Shown one piece after another: positions 26,543-35,305 of a stretch of 64,000 nucleotides of DNA. The DNA is taken from positions 186,001 through 250,000 of the forward strand of contig JAKKUO010000001.1 of NCBI GenBank assembly GCA_021890795.1. Direction: 5' to 3'. The notes under the pieces are model-generated. The model searched no databases and was not told where the DNA came from. It worked only from the letters and a program-made list of their open reading frames with translations. A program made the translations under genes and the position numbers. This stretch comes from Bacillota bacterium (GTDB taxonomy: Bacteria; Bacillota; Sulfobacillia; Symbiobacteriales; ZC4RG38). Every line of letters begins with the position of its first letter. The first letter of the stretch is position 1.

Positions 26543-28288
26543 GTGATCCAGCTGACCATCGACGGCCGTCCAATCCAGGTCGAGCCCGGGACCACGGTCC
26601 TCGAGGCCGCTCGCCGCCTGGGGATCCGGATCCCGACCCTCTGCTACCTGAAAGAGATCAACCAGATCGGCGCCTGTCGGATGTGCGTGGTGGAGGTCAA
26701 GGGCTACCGGACGCTGCAGACCGCCTGCTCTCTCCCCTGCGCCGACGGCATGGAGGTCCGGACCAACACCCCGGCGGTGCGGGCCGCCCGCCGGATGGTC
26801 CTTGAACTGCTGCTTTCCGACCACCAGGTGGACTGCCCCACCTGCCTCCGGGCCGGGGACTGCGAGCTGATGCGCCTCGCCCAGGAGACCGGGCTGCGGA
26901 GCGTCCGCTTTACCGGCGAGAAGCACCCGGCCCGGGTGGACACCTCCTCCCCGGCCCTCGCGGTGGACAGCAGCAAGTGCATCCTCTGCCAGCGGTGCGT
27001 CGCGGTCTGCCGGGAGGTGCAGGGGGTCGCGGCCATCAGCCTCGCCGGCCGGGGCTTTGCCAGCCGGGTGGTGCCCTTCTTCGACCACGAGCTGGGAGAG
27101 GCCGCCTGCACCTACTGCGGCCAGTGTACCCTGGTCTGCCCCACCGGGGCGCTCACCGAGAAGGACGACACCGAGGCCGTCTGGGCCGCGCTCCTCGACC
27201 CCGAGAAGCACGTCATCGTCCAGACCGCCCCGGCGATCCGGGTCTCTCTCGGGGAGGCCTTCGGCCTGCCGCCGGGGACCGTCGCCACCGGTCAGATGGT
27301 GGCTGCCCTCCGGCGCCTCGGTTTTGACCGGGTCTTCGACACCAACCTCGGGGCGGACCTGACTATCGTGGAGGAGGCCTCCGAGCTGATCCAGCGCCTC
27401 CGGTCCGGCGGCCCCCTGCCCCTCATGACCTCCTGCTGCCCGGGCTGGGTGAAGTACGCCGAGCACTTCTGGCCGGAGTTCCTGGACAACCTCTCCAGCT
27501 GCAAGTCGCCCCACCAGATGTTCGGGGCCATGGCCAAGACCTACTACGCGCAGAAGATGGGGATCGACCCCGCCAAGATCGTGGTGGTCTCCATCATGCC
27601 CTGCACCGCCAAGAAGTTCGAGGCCTCCCGGCCGGAGCTGGCCGGCAGCGGCTACCCGGACGTGGACTACGTGCTCACCACCCGGGAGCTGGCCCGGATG
27701 CTCCGGCAGGCAGGGATCGACCTCGCTGCGCTCCCCGAGGAGGAGTTCGACGCACCCCTCGGCATCTCCACCGGCGCCGGCGCCCTCTTCGGCGCCACCG
27801 GCGGGGTGATGGAGGCCGCCCTGCGGACCGCCTCCACCTGGCTGGAAGGCGAGCCCCGGCGGCTGGTCTTCACCGAGGTCCGGGGGCTGGAGGGGGTGCG
27901 GGAGGCAAGCCTTACCATCGCCGGACAGGAACTGAAGGTGGCGGTGGCCCACGGCCTGCGGAACGCCGCCCGGCTCCTGGAGCGGATCCGGAGCGGCGAG
28001 GCCACCTACCACTTCGTCGAGGTGATGGCCTGCCCCGGCGGCTGCGTCGGCGGCGGCGGCCAGCCCTTGCCCGCGGACGGCCCTGACTCCCTGCCGGCTC
28101 TCCGGCAGGCCCGGGTTCAGGCCATCTACCGGGTGGACGAGGCCAAGGCCATCCGCTACTCCCACGAGAACCCGGCGATCAAGCAGCTTTACGCCGAGTT
28201 CCTCGGCGAGCCCCTGGGGGAGGTGCCCCACCGGCTCCTCCACACCCACTACCACGCCCGGCAGCCCGTCGGGATTCGGGTGCGGTAA
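26543..28288 (+). CDS. hydA: [FeFe]-hydrogenase catalytic subunit HydA (trimeric, group A)
   Basis: 581 residues. N-terminal NuoG-like [2Fe-2S] domain (CYLKEINQIGACRMCVVEV), His-ligated [4Fe-4S] site (HQVDCPTCLRAGDC), two-[4Fe-4S] ferredoxin domain (CILCQRCVAVC, CTYCGQCTLVCPTG), then the H-cluster domain with L1 TSCCPGW near 295, L2 MPCTAKKFE near 351 and L3 MACPGGCVGGGGQP near 493, all Cys intact, and the small-subunit-like C-terminus. GTG start 14 bases after hydB. It catalyses reversible H2 formation as part of cytoplasmic HydABC. All cluster ligands are standard Cys; no Sec. Confidence 0.97.
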   Translation: MIQLTIDGRPIQVEPGTTVLEAARRLGIRIPTLCYLKEINQIGACRMCVVEVKGYRTLQTACSLPCADGMEVRTNTPAVRAARRMVLELLLSDHQVDCPTCLRAGDCELMRLAQETGLRSVRFTGEKHPARVDTSSPALAVDSSKCILCQRCVAVCREVQGVAAISLAGRGFASRVVPFFDHELGEAACTYCGQCTLVCPTGALTEKDDTEAVWAALLDPEKHVIVQTAPAIRVSLGEAFGLPPGTVATGQMVAALRRLGFDRVFDTNLGADLTIVEEASELIQRLRSGGPLPLMTSCCPGWVKYAEHFWPEFLDNLSSCKSPHQMFGAMAKTYYAQKMGIDPAKIVVVSIMPCTAKKFEASRPELAGSGYPDVDYVLTTRELARMLRQAGIDLAALPEEEFDAPLGISTGAGALFGATGGVMEAALRTASTWLEGEPRRLVFTEVRGLEGVREASLTIAGQELKVAVAHGLRNAARLLERIRSGEATYHFVEVMACPGGCVGGGGQPLPADGPDSLPALRQARVQAIYRVDEAKAIRYSHENPAIKQLYAEFLGEPLGEVPHRLLHTHYHARQPVGIRVR

Positions 28289-28359
28289 TCTGGGGGTAAC
28301 GTGACCCGGCAGGGCCCGGACCCGGTTCCGGGGAACATCTCCCTGGAGGTGAGGTTCAC

Positions 28360-29664
28360 ATGACCCATCGGCCGGTGCGGGTGGAGCGGGATGCCCTGGG
28401 AGAGCGGGAGGTTCCGGCGGAGGTCTACTGGGGGATCCACACCCTGCGGGCGCTGGAGAACTTCCCCCTCACCGGTCGGCCCGTCCACCCCGCCTGGGTC
28501 CGGGCCCTCGCCGAGGTAAAACTTGCCGCCGCCCGGGCCAACACGGAACTCGGCCTTCTGGACCCTGAGGTGGGCCGGGCCATCGCCGCCGCGGCCGCGG
28601 AGGTGGCCGCCGGGGCCCTGGCGGACCAGTTCCCTGTTGACGCCCTCCAGGGGGGCGCCGGCACCTCCTTCAACATGAACATGAACGAGGTGCTGGCCAA
28701 CCGAGCCCTGGAACTCCTGGGGGAGCCCCGGGGGCGCTACGACCGGATCCATCCCATCGAGCACGTCAACCGCTGCCAGTCTACCAACGACACGGTGCCC
28801 ACCGCCCTCCGGATCGCGGCAATCCGCCTGGTCCGGAGGCTGACCGAAGACCTTGCAGAACTACAGACCGCGTTCCAGGCCAAGGAGGCCGCTTTCGCTG
28901 GGATCCAGAAGCTCGGTCGCACCCAGCTTCAGGACGCCCTCCCGATGACCCTGGGGCAGGAGTTCGGCGCCTGGGCGGAGGGGATCGCCCGCAGCCGCCG
29001 GCGCCTGGAGGATGCGGAGGACCGGCTCCGGGTGGTCAACCTGGGCGGCACCGCCATCGGCACCGGGGTCGGTGCCGCACCGGGGTTCGCCGCCCGGGCC
29101 CTCCACCACCTCCGGGAGGTGACCGGCCTCCCCCTCGCCCGGGCGGAGAACCTGGTAGATGCCACCCAGAACACCGACGTCCTGGCGGAGGTCTCCGGAC
29201 TCCTCAAAGCCTGCGCAGCGGGACTGGTCAAGATCGCCTTCGACCTGCGCCTCCTCAGTTCGGGTCCCCGGGGTGGCCTCGGGGAGATCCGACTGCCTGC
29301 GGTGCAGGCCGGTTCCAGCATCATGCCCGGGAAGGTCAACCCGGTGATTCCCGAGGCGGTGACCCAGGTGGCTTACCAGGTGATGGCCGCGGACACCGCC
29401 ATCACCCTGGCGGCCCAGGCGGGGCAGCTGGAGTTGAACCCCTTCCTGCCCCTCATCGGGGACAGCCTCCTCCGGTCCCTCGAGGCCCTGAGCGCGGCCG
29501 TCCGGATCTTCCGGGTCCGGTGTGTCGAGGGCATCGAAGCGGACCCGGAGCAGTGCCGCCGGCACCTGGAACGGTCCGCCGCCCCGGAGGCCGCCCTGGT
29601 GGGAGAGATTGGGTACGAGGCCGCCCTGGAGCGCGTGCGAGCGAAGCTGTCCCAGGGAGGATAG
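28360..29664 (+). CDS. aspA: aspartate ammonia-lyase family protein inside the hydrogenase operon
   Basis: 434 residues of the fumarase/aspartase superfamily: GGAGTSFNMNMNEVLANRALE near 100-120, NRCQSTNDTVPTA near 140, QLQDALPMTLGQEF, and the signature loop GSSIMPGKVNPV near 320. It is somewhat shorter than typical AspA (about 470). Aspartase makes fumarate plus ammonium from aspartate. ATG with GGAGGTGAGG upstream. It lies between the hydrogenase structural genes and hydF with no terminator, so it is likely cotranscribed; homologues are known next to hydrogenase maturation genes. It may supply ammonium or fumarate, but this is inference. Confidence 0.88.
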   Translation: MTHRPVRVERDALGEREVPAEVYWGIHTLRALENFPLTGRPVHPAWVRALAEVKLAAARANTELGLLDPEVGRAIAAAAAEVAAGALADQFPVDALQGGAGTSFNMNMNEVLANRALELLGEPRGRYDRIHPIEHVNRCQSTNDTVPTALRIAAIRLVRRLTEDLAELQTAFQAKEAAFAGIQKLGRTQLQDALPMTLGQEFGAWAEGIARSRRRLEDAEDRLRVVNLGGTAIGTGVGAAPGFAARALHHLREVTGLPLARAENLVDATQNTDVLAEVSGLLKACAAGLVKIAFDLRLLSSGPRGGLGEIRLPAVQAGSSIMPGKVNPVIPEAVTQVAYQVMAADTAITLAAQAGQLELNPFLPLIGDSLLRSLEALSAAVRIFRVRCVEGIEADPEQCRRHLERSAAPEAALVGEIGYEAALERVRAKLSQGG

Positions 29665-29689
29665 GGAGGATCGAGAGGGGGTCCGAAGC

Positions 29690-30913
29690 ATGGCCGGCAC
29701 GCCCACGAGTCTCCGGTTGCACATCAGCTTTTTCGGTCGCCGCAACGTCGGTAAGTCGAGCCTTGTCAACGCGCTCACCGGCCAGGCCGTGGCCCTGGTC
29801 TCCCCGGTACCAGGCACCACCACCGACCCGGTGCAGCGGGCGATGGAACTGAAGCCCTTGGGGCCGGTGGTCCTCATCGACACCGCCGGCCTGGACGACG
29901 AAGGGGAACTGGGGCGGCTCCGGGTGGAGCGTACCCGGCAGGTGCTGGACCGGACAGACCTCGCGGTGGTGGTTCTGGAGTGTGGCCAGGAACCCGGGGA
30001 GCTGGAGCAGTCCCTCGTCCGGGCCCTCAAAGCCCGGCGGATCCCGGCGGTGGGCGCGGTGAACAAGGCGGACCTGGACCCCGCAGCCGCGGCCCGGCAG
30101 GCGGCCGCCTGCAGCAAGCGCTTCGGCTTTCCCTTCGTCCCGACCAGCGCCACGGGCAGCCCGGGGGTGGAACTGCTGCGGCAGGCGATCATCGACCAGG
30201 CCCCGGGGGACCGGCAGCAGATCCCGCTCCTGGCGGACCTGATCCGCCCCGGTGACCTGGTGGTGCTGGTGGTGCCCATCGACTCGGGCGCCCCCAAGGG
30301 GCGGCTGATTCTCCCCCAGGTCCAGGCGATCCGGGAGATCCTGGACGCCGGGGGCACGGCCCTGGTGGTCCGGGATCGGGACCTCCGGAAGGTGCTGGAG
30401 CAGCTGCCGGACCGGCCGGCACTGGTGGTAACCGACAGCCAGGTCTTCGCCCGGGTGGATGCCGACACCCCACCGGAGATCCCCCTCACCTCTTTCTCGA
30501 TCCTGATGGCCCGGCACAAGGGGGACCTCCGGGAGATGGTGGAGGGAGCCCGGGCCATCGCGTCCCTGCGCCCGGGAGACCGGGTGCTGATCGCCGAGGC
30601 CTGCACCCATCACCGGCAGCCGGACGACATCGCCACGGTCAAGATCCCCCGGTGGCTCCGGAGCCATGTGGGCGGAGACCTGGAGTTCGAGTGGGCCCGG
30701 GGCCGGGAGATGCCGCCGGACCTGGGCCGGTACCGACTGATCATCCACTGCGGCGGCTGCATGATCAACCGGCGGCTGATGGTCAGCCGCATCCGCCGGG
30801 CCCGGGCCGCCGGGGTGCCCATCGTCAACTACGGGATCTGCATCGCCTATCTCATGGGGGTCCTCCCCCGGGCCCTCTCCCCCTTCCGGGATCTGGAGGT
30901 GAGCGGGCTGTGA
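29690..30913 (+). CDS. hydF: HydF, GTPase scaffold for H-cluster assembly
   Basis: 407 residues. N-terminal Ras-like GTPase with P-loop GRRNVGKSS (16-24) and IDTAGLDDEGELG, a dimerisation domain, then the [4Fe-4S] scaffold site C-x-H ... HCGGC (EACTHH near 303, HCGGC near 354). HydF receives the 2Fe subcluster built by HydE and HydG and delivers it to HydA. ATG at 29690 begins the conserved N-terminus, 25 bases after aspA. The stop overlaps the hydE GTG (GTGA). Confidence 0.95.
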   Translation: MAGTPTSLRLHISFFGRRNVGKSSLVNALTGQAVALVSPVPGTTTDPVQRAMELKPLGPVVLIDTAGLDDEGELGRLRVERTRQVLDRTDLAVVVLECGQEPGELEQSLVRALKARRIPAVGAVNKADLDPAAAARQAAACSKRFGFPFVPTSATGSPGVELLRQAIIDQAPGDRQQIPLLADLIRPGDLVVLVVPIDSGAPKGRLILPQVQAIREILDAGGTALVVRDRDLRKVLEQLPDRPALVVTDSQVFARVDADTPPEIPLTSFSILMARHKGDLREMVEGARAIASLRPGDRVLIAEACTHHRQPDDIATVKIPRWLRSHVGGDLEFEWARGREMPPDLGRYRLIIHCGGCMINRRLMVSRIRRARAAGVPIVNYGICIAYLMGVLPRALSPFRDLEVSGL

Positions 30914-32016
30914 GCGCCGTGGCGGCGCTCCTCGAGCGGGCAGAGGCAGGGGCCCGGCTCCGGCGGGAGGAGCTCGCCCTCCTGCTGGCGGCCGAGGGCG
31001 AGGATCAGGCCGCCCTTTTCGCCGCCGCGGACCGGGTCCGCCGGCGGACCATGGGGGACGGGGTCTACCTCCGGGGGCTCATCGAGTTCAGCAACATCTG
31101 CCGGCAGGACTGCCTCTACTGCGGAATCCGCCGGTCCAACCGGAAGGTGGAGCGGTACCGGATGACCCCGGCGGAGATCCTGGCCACGGCCAAGGTGGCG
31201 GAGCGGCTGGGGTATGGGACGGTGGTGCTCCAGTCCGGGGAGTCCGACGCCCTGTCCCCGGACGAGGTGGCCGCGGTGATCCGGGCCATCAAGCGGGAGA
31301 CCTCCCTGGCCGTCACCCTGAGCCTGGGGGAGCGGACCTACGAGGAGTACAAGCTGTGGAAGCAGGCCGGAGCTGACCGGTACCTGCTCCGGCACGAGAC
31401 TGCCGACCCGGACCTCTTTGCCCGGCTGCGGCCGGGGCGGACCCTGGCAGAGCGGGTCCAGTGCCTCTATTACCTGCGCAGCCTGGGCTACCAGGTGGGC
31501 AGCGGCTTCATGGTCGGCCTGCCCGGGCAGACGGTGGAATCCATCGCCGCCGACATCGACCTCCTCGTCGAGCTCAACGTGGAGATGGCAGGGATCGGCC
31601 CCTTCATCCCCCATCCGGACACCCCTCTGGCGGGGGCGGCCCCGGGCACCCTGGAGATGACCCTGAAGGCTCTGGCCGTCACCCGCCTCGCCATCCCCGA
31701 CGCCCACATCCCCGCCACCACCGCGCTGGGGACCATCCACCCCGAGGGACGGCAGCTGGGCCTCCGGGTCGGAGCCAACGTGATCATGCCCAACCTGACC
31801 CCGCCCCCGTACCGGGCCCGGTACCAGCTCTACCCGGGCAAGATCTGCCTTTTCGAGGACCCGGAGACCTGTGCCCCGTGCGTCGAGGCCCTGATCGTGG
31901 CCCAGGGGCGGTACGTCGCCCGGGGGCCGGGCCACAGCCCACGGGCTGCCTTCGCCCAGCCTGCCGCCAAGGAGGAGATGCCCGATGCGCGCCAGCCAGT
32001 TGGAGAACTTCATTGA
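30910..32016 (+). CDS. hydE: HydE, radical SAM maturase of [FeFe]-hydrogenase
   Basis: 368 residues. Radical SAM [4Fe-4S] site CRQDCLYC near 64-71, then GYGTVVLQSGE, LRHETADPDLFARLRPG, VGSGFMVGLPGQT, the IGPFIPHPDTPLAG strand and TTALGTIHPEGR, all HydE hallmarks. HydE acts on the HydG-made Fe(CO)2CN-cysteine complex on the way to the 2Fe subcluster. GTG start overlaps the hydF stop by 4 bases with GGAGGTGAG upstream; its 3' end overlaps hydG by 32 bases. Confidence 0.95.
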   Translation: MSAVAALLERAEAGARLRREELALLLAAEGEDQAALFAAADRVRRRTMGDGVYLRGLIEFSNICRQDCLYCGIRRSNRKVERYRMTPAEILATAKVAERLGYGTVVLQSGESDALSPDEVAAVIRAIKRETSLAVTLSLGERTYEEYKLWKQAGADRYLLRHETADPDLFARLRPGRTLAERVQCLYYLRSLGYQVGSGFMVGLPGQTVESIAADIDLLVELNVEMAGIGPFIPHPDTPLAGAAPGTLEMTLKALAVTRLAIPDAHIPATTALGTIHPEGRQLGLRVGANVIMPNLTPPPYRARYQLYPGKICLFEDPETCAPCVEALIVAQGRYVARGPGHSPRAAFAQPAAKEEMPDARQPVGELH

Positions 32017-33382
32017 CGACGGGTACATCCAGGGGCTCCTCGGCCGCCTCGCCTCTCCCTCCCGGGCGGAGGTGCGGCGGATCCTGGACCGGGCGGCCCT
32101 GGCCCAGGGGCTGAGCGTCGAGGAAGCGGCCACCCTCCTCATGGTGGATGACCCGGAGATGCTCCAGGCGGTCTACGATACCGCCCTGGCGGTCAAGCAG
32201 CAGATCTACGGCGACCGGATCGTCCTCTTCGCCCCCATCTACGTCAGCAACTACTGCGTCAACAACTGCCGGTACTGCGGCTACCGCCGCCACAACCAGA
32301 TCCCCCGCCGGCGGCTGACCATGGAGGAACTGGCCGAGGAGGTCCGGATCCTCGAGGCCATGGGCCACAAGCGCCTGGCCCTGGAGGCCGGAGAGGACCC
32401 GGTCAACTGCGACATCGACTACATCCTCGAGTGCATCCGGACCATCTACAGCATCCGTTCCGGCCCCGGGTCCATCCGGCGGGTGAACGTCAACATCGCC
32501 GCCACCACCGTGGAGAACTACCGGAAGCTGAAGGAGGCCGGCATCGGCACCTACATCCTCTTCCAGGAGACCTACCACAAGCCCACCTACCTGAAGATGC
32601 ACCCCTCGGGGCCCAAGCACAACTACGAGTGGCACCTCACGGCCATGGACCGGGCCCAGGAGGCGGGGTTGGATGACGTGGGTCTGGGGGTGCTCTTCGG
32701 CCTCTACGACTACCGGTACGAGGTGGTGGGGCTCCTCCTCCACGCCCGGCACCTGGAGGAGAAGTTCGGCGTGGGCCCCCACACCATCTCGGTGCCCCGG
32801 CTCCGGCCCGCCCAGGGGGTGGACCTCAGCCAGTTCCCCTACCTGGTCTCCGACGAGGAGTTCAAGAAGATCGTCGCGGTGCTGCGGCTGGCGGTGCCCT
32901 ACACCGGCATCATCCTCAGCACCCGGGAGACGCCGGAGCTCCGGCGGGAACTCCTCCGGCTGGGGGTGAGCCAGATCAGCGCCGGCTCCTGCACCGGAGT
33001 GGGGGGCTATCACGACGCCATCGCCGGCCGAAACACGAGCCAGTTCGAAGTCGGCGACCACCGCCCCCCCGACGAGGTGCTGCGGTGGCTCTGCGAGGAG
33101 GGTTACCTCCCGAGCTACTGCACCGCCTGCTACCGCCGGGGGCGGACCGGCGACCGGTTCATGCGCCTCGCCAAGACCGGCCAGGTGAAGAACCTCTGCC
33201 AAGCCAACGCGCTCATGACCTTCCAGGAATACCTGGAGGACTACGCCTCGCCGGAGACCAAGGCGATCGGGGAGCGGGTGGTGGCCATGCACCTGGAGAA
33301 GATCCCCAACCCCAAGGCCCGGGAGGCGACCCGGCAGCGGCTGGAGCGCATCCGGCAGGGGGAGCGGGACCTCTTCTTCTGA
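31985..33382 (+). CDS. hydG: HydG, radical SAM tyrosine lyase for CO/CN ligands
   Basis: 465 residues. Radical SAM motif CVNNCRYCGY near 91-100, TIM-barrel segments EAGEDPVNCDIDYI and FQETYHKPTY, and the C-terminal auxiliary-cluster motif CTACYRRGRTGDRFM near 379, which separates HydG from ThiH. It cleaves tyrosine to p-cresol and dehydroglycine, yielding CO and CN ligands of the H-cluster. ATG follows AGGAGATG within the end of hydE. Last gene of the operon before a terminator. Confidence 0.96.
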   Translation: MRASQLENFIDDGYIQGLLGRLASPSRAEVRRILDRAALAQGLSVEEAATLLMVDDPEMLQAVYDTALAVKQQIYGDRIVLFAPIYVSNYCVNNCRYCGYRRHNQIPRRRLTMEELAEEVRILEAMGHKRLALEAGEDPVNCDIDYILECIRTIYSIRSGPGSIRRVNVNIAATTVENYRKLKEAGIGTYILFQETYHKPTYLKMHPSGPKHNYEWHLTAMDRAQEAGLDDVGLGVLFGLYDYRYEVVGLLLHARHLEEKFGVGPHTISVPRLRPAQGVDLSQFPYLVSDEEFKKIVAVLRLAVPYTGIILSTRETPELRRELLRLGVSQISAGSCTGVGGYHDAIAGRNTSQFEVGDHRPPDEVLRWLCEEGYLPSYCTACYRRGRTGDRFMRLAKTGQVKNLCQANALMTFQEYLEDYASPETKAIGERVVAMHLEKIPNPKAREATRQRLERIRQGERDLFF

Positions 33383-33399
33383 TGAAACAAAAAGCCATA

Positions 33400-33451
33400 G
33401 GGGCGGAGGGGGCTGCCGCTGCTGGCTGTCCCCTCCGCCCCTTCCGGTTTT
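33400..33451 (+). terminator. terminator of the hydrogenase operon
   Basis: GGGGCGGAGGGG and CCCCTCCGCCCC form a 12-bp stem (loop 18 bases) followed by TTCCGGTTTT. The 3' arm motif CCCCTCCGCC recurs at 33454. Confidence 0.65.
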
Positions 33452-33501
33452 GGCCCCTCCGCCCCGTCCGGGCCATACTATCCCCCAGGAGGGGATCCGC
33501 G

Positions 33502-33771
33502 GTGCAAGAGCGGGGACCACGGGTCTGGCGCCGGCCGGACCTGATCCAGGAACTGGTTCGCGCCAAGCAAGAACTCGCCCGGGAGCTGGAGGTCAACCTC
33601 AAACAGCTCCGGACCGTCCTCCAGGAGGGGCAGCGGATTGCCCGGGAGCTGGAGGCCGTCCTCAAGGAAGCCCAGGCCCCCGCCGCCCAGCCTGGGAACA
33701 GCCCCGGGGAAGAGGGCACCGGCGGGCGGGGCCAGGAGGCCGCCGGCCGGGGCCGGGGGAAGCCCGAGTAG
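33502..33771 (+). CDS. small coiled-coil protein, unknown function
   Basis: 89 residues, GTG with AGGAGGGG 7-8 bases upstream. Residues 12-55 (DLIQELVRAKQELARELEVNLKQ and onward) have clear heptads with L/I/V at a and d positions, predicting a coiled coil; the tail is Gly/Pro/Glu-rich. It follows the hydrogenase terminator and is convergent with the FtsH-like gene, whose stop lies 19 bases beyond its own. Not recognised; could be a structural or adaptor protein. Confidence 0.6.
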   Translation: MQERGPRVWRRPDLIQELVRAKQELARELEVNLKQLRTVLQEGQRIARELEAVLKEAQAPAAQPGNSPGEEGTGGRGQEAAGRGRGKPE

Positions 33772-33797
33772 CCGCGATCCGGGGAAAGCCCTAGTGG
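33753..33797. repeat. 26-bp tandem duplication across the stop codon of the coiled-coil gene
   Basis: CCGGGGGAAGCCCGAGTAG (33753-33771) recurs as CCGGGGAAAGCCCTAGTGG (33779-33797). The second copy runs into the 3' end of the FtsH-like gene on the other strand. Confidence 0.55.
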
Positions 33798-35305
33798 CAG
33801 AGATCGGGGCCTGGGGCGATGAGCGCCCGGAGCTCTTCCCCTGTGATCGACTCCCGGTCGGCCAGGGCTGCCGCCACTTGCTCCAGCGCGTCCCGCCGGC
33901 CGGAAAGGTACTCCCGGACCGCCGCCTCCTGCTCCCGGAGGATGGCCGCAACCGCCTCCCGGTGCCGGGGGGTGTCCGGCTGATCCCGGTCCACCACCCC
34001 CAGCTCGGAAAGGCCGCTCTCCACGATGTGCCGGGCGAGGGCCACGGCCTGGTCAAAGTCGGAGGCGGCGCCGGTGGAGCGGCTGCCGCAGAGGAGCTCC
34101 TCCGCCACCGCCCCCGCCAGGGCCACCCGGATCTGCCCCTCGAGCATCCCCCGGGTGTAGAGGTGGTGGTCCTGGGGCGGGAAGGAACGGACGTAGCCCA
34201 TGGCCCGGCCCCGGGGGGTGATGGTCACCGCCGCGACGCTCCCCGGGCTGACCCATTCGCCCACCAGGGCGTGGCCGGCCTCGTGGACCGCCACCCGGCG
34301 CTTCTCCCCGGGGCTGGGCCGGCGGTCGGCCCGCTCCCCGAGGATCACCTTGTCCACCGCCTCGACCAGGTGCCGCTGGCGGATCGCCCGCTCCCCCTCC
34401 CGGAAGGCGAGGATGGCCGCCTCGTTGAGCAGGCTCTCGAGCTGCGCCCCGGAGAAGCCGAAGGTCTGCCCCGCCAGGGCCTCCAGGTCCGCATCCGGGG
34501 CCAGGGGCTTGTTCCGGGCATGGAGCCGGAGGATCTCCAGCCGCCCCTCCCGGTCCGGCAGGTCCACCTGGACCACCCGGTCGAACCGGCCCGGCCGGGT
34601 CAGGGCCGGGTCCAGGAGGTCCGGCCGGTTGGTCGCCCCCACCACCAGCACCTGCACCCCGGCGTCGGTGCGGATCCCGTCCATCTCGACCAGGAGCTGG
34701 TTCAGGGTCTGGTCGTACTCGAGGTGGCTGGTGTGGGCGCCCCGGCGGCCGCCGAGGACCTCCAGTTCGTCGATGAAGATGATGGCGCTGCTCCGCCCGG
34801 CCTGCCGGGCCATCTCCCGGGCCCGGCGGAAAAGGTCCCGGACCCGGCTGGCGCCGACGCCCGCGTACATCTCCACGAACTCCGACCCGCTGGCGGACAG
34901 GAAGACCGACCCGGTGTACCCGGCGGCCGCCCTGGCCAGCAGGGTCTTACCGGTACCGGGGGGACCGGTGAGGAGGATCCCCTTGAGGGGCCGGATGCCC
35001 ATGGCCCGGACCTCGTCCCGGTGCAGGAGAAACTCCAGGGCCTCCCGGAGTTCTCGCTTCGCCGCCCCCTGGCCGCCGATGTCGTCAAAGCTCACCCGGG
35101 GCACCCCCGCGGCGCCGGCCTGGGCCAGGGTGCGGACCCGGGTCCCGGCCCGCAGGCCCGGACTCTGTCCCAGGAGAAGGAGCAGGCCCCCCACCGCCAC
35201 CAGAGGCATGACGTTGTAGCCCTGGAGGGTGAGGAACACCCCGAACCCCAGGGCGACTCCCAGGGCCAGCTCCTTACCAACGCTCCCGTAAGCCCGCTGT
35301 CTCAC
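33791..35305 (-). CDS. compact FtsH-like AAA+ zinc metalloprotease
   Basis: 504 residues with FtsH domain order but short. Residues 9-47 give two hydrophobic segments (LALGVALGFGVFL and VMPLVAVGGLLLLL); AAA domain with Walker A GPPGTGKT (114-121), Walker B IIFIDELEVLG, NRPDLLDPALTRPGRFDR and second-region arginines; M41 protease domain with HEAGH near 341 and a downstream SDFDQAVALARHI segment supplying the third ligand. FtsH normally exceeds 600 residues and has a larger extracytoplasmic domain; here that domain may be supplied by the upstream gene, with which it overlaps by 4 bases (GTGA). Membrane protein quality control or sporulation proteolysis is likely. Confidence 0.88.
   Translation of the reverse strand: MRQRAYGSVGKELALGVALGFGVFLTLQGYNVMPLVAVGGLLLLLGQSPGLRAGTRVRTLAQAGAAGVPRVSFDDIGGQGAAKRELREALEFLLHRDEVRAMGIRPLKGILLTGPPGTGKTLLARAAAGYTGSVFLSASGSEFVEMYAGVGASRVRDLFRRAREMARQAGRSSAIIFIDELEVLGGRRGAHTSHLEYDQTLNQLLVEMDGIRTDAGVQVLVVGATNRPDLLDPALTRPGRFDRVVQVDLPDREGRLEILRLHARNKPLAPDADLEALAGQTFGFSGAQLESLLNEAAILAFREGERAIRQRHLVEAVDKVILGERADRRPSPGEKRRVAVHEAGHALVGEWVSPGSVAAVTITPRGRAMGYVRSFPPQDHHLYTRGMLEGQIRVALAGAVAEELLCGSRSTGAASDFDQAVALARHIVESGLSELGVVDRDQPDTPRHREAVAAILREQEAAVREYLSGRRDALEQVAAALADRESITGEELRALIAPGPDLCH

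Noticed and set aside
26543-28288. Selenocysteine in the hydrogenase
   Set aside because: All H-cluster and Fe-S positions are ordinary Cys codons and the frame has no internal TGA.
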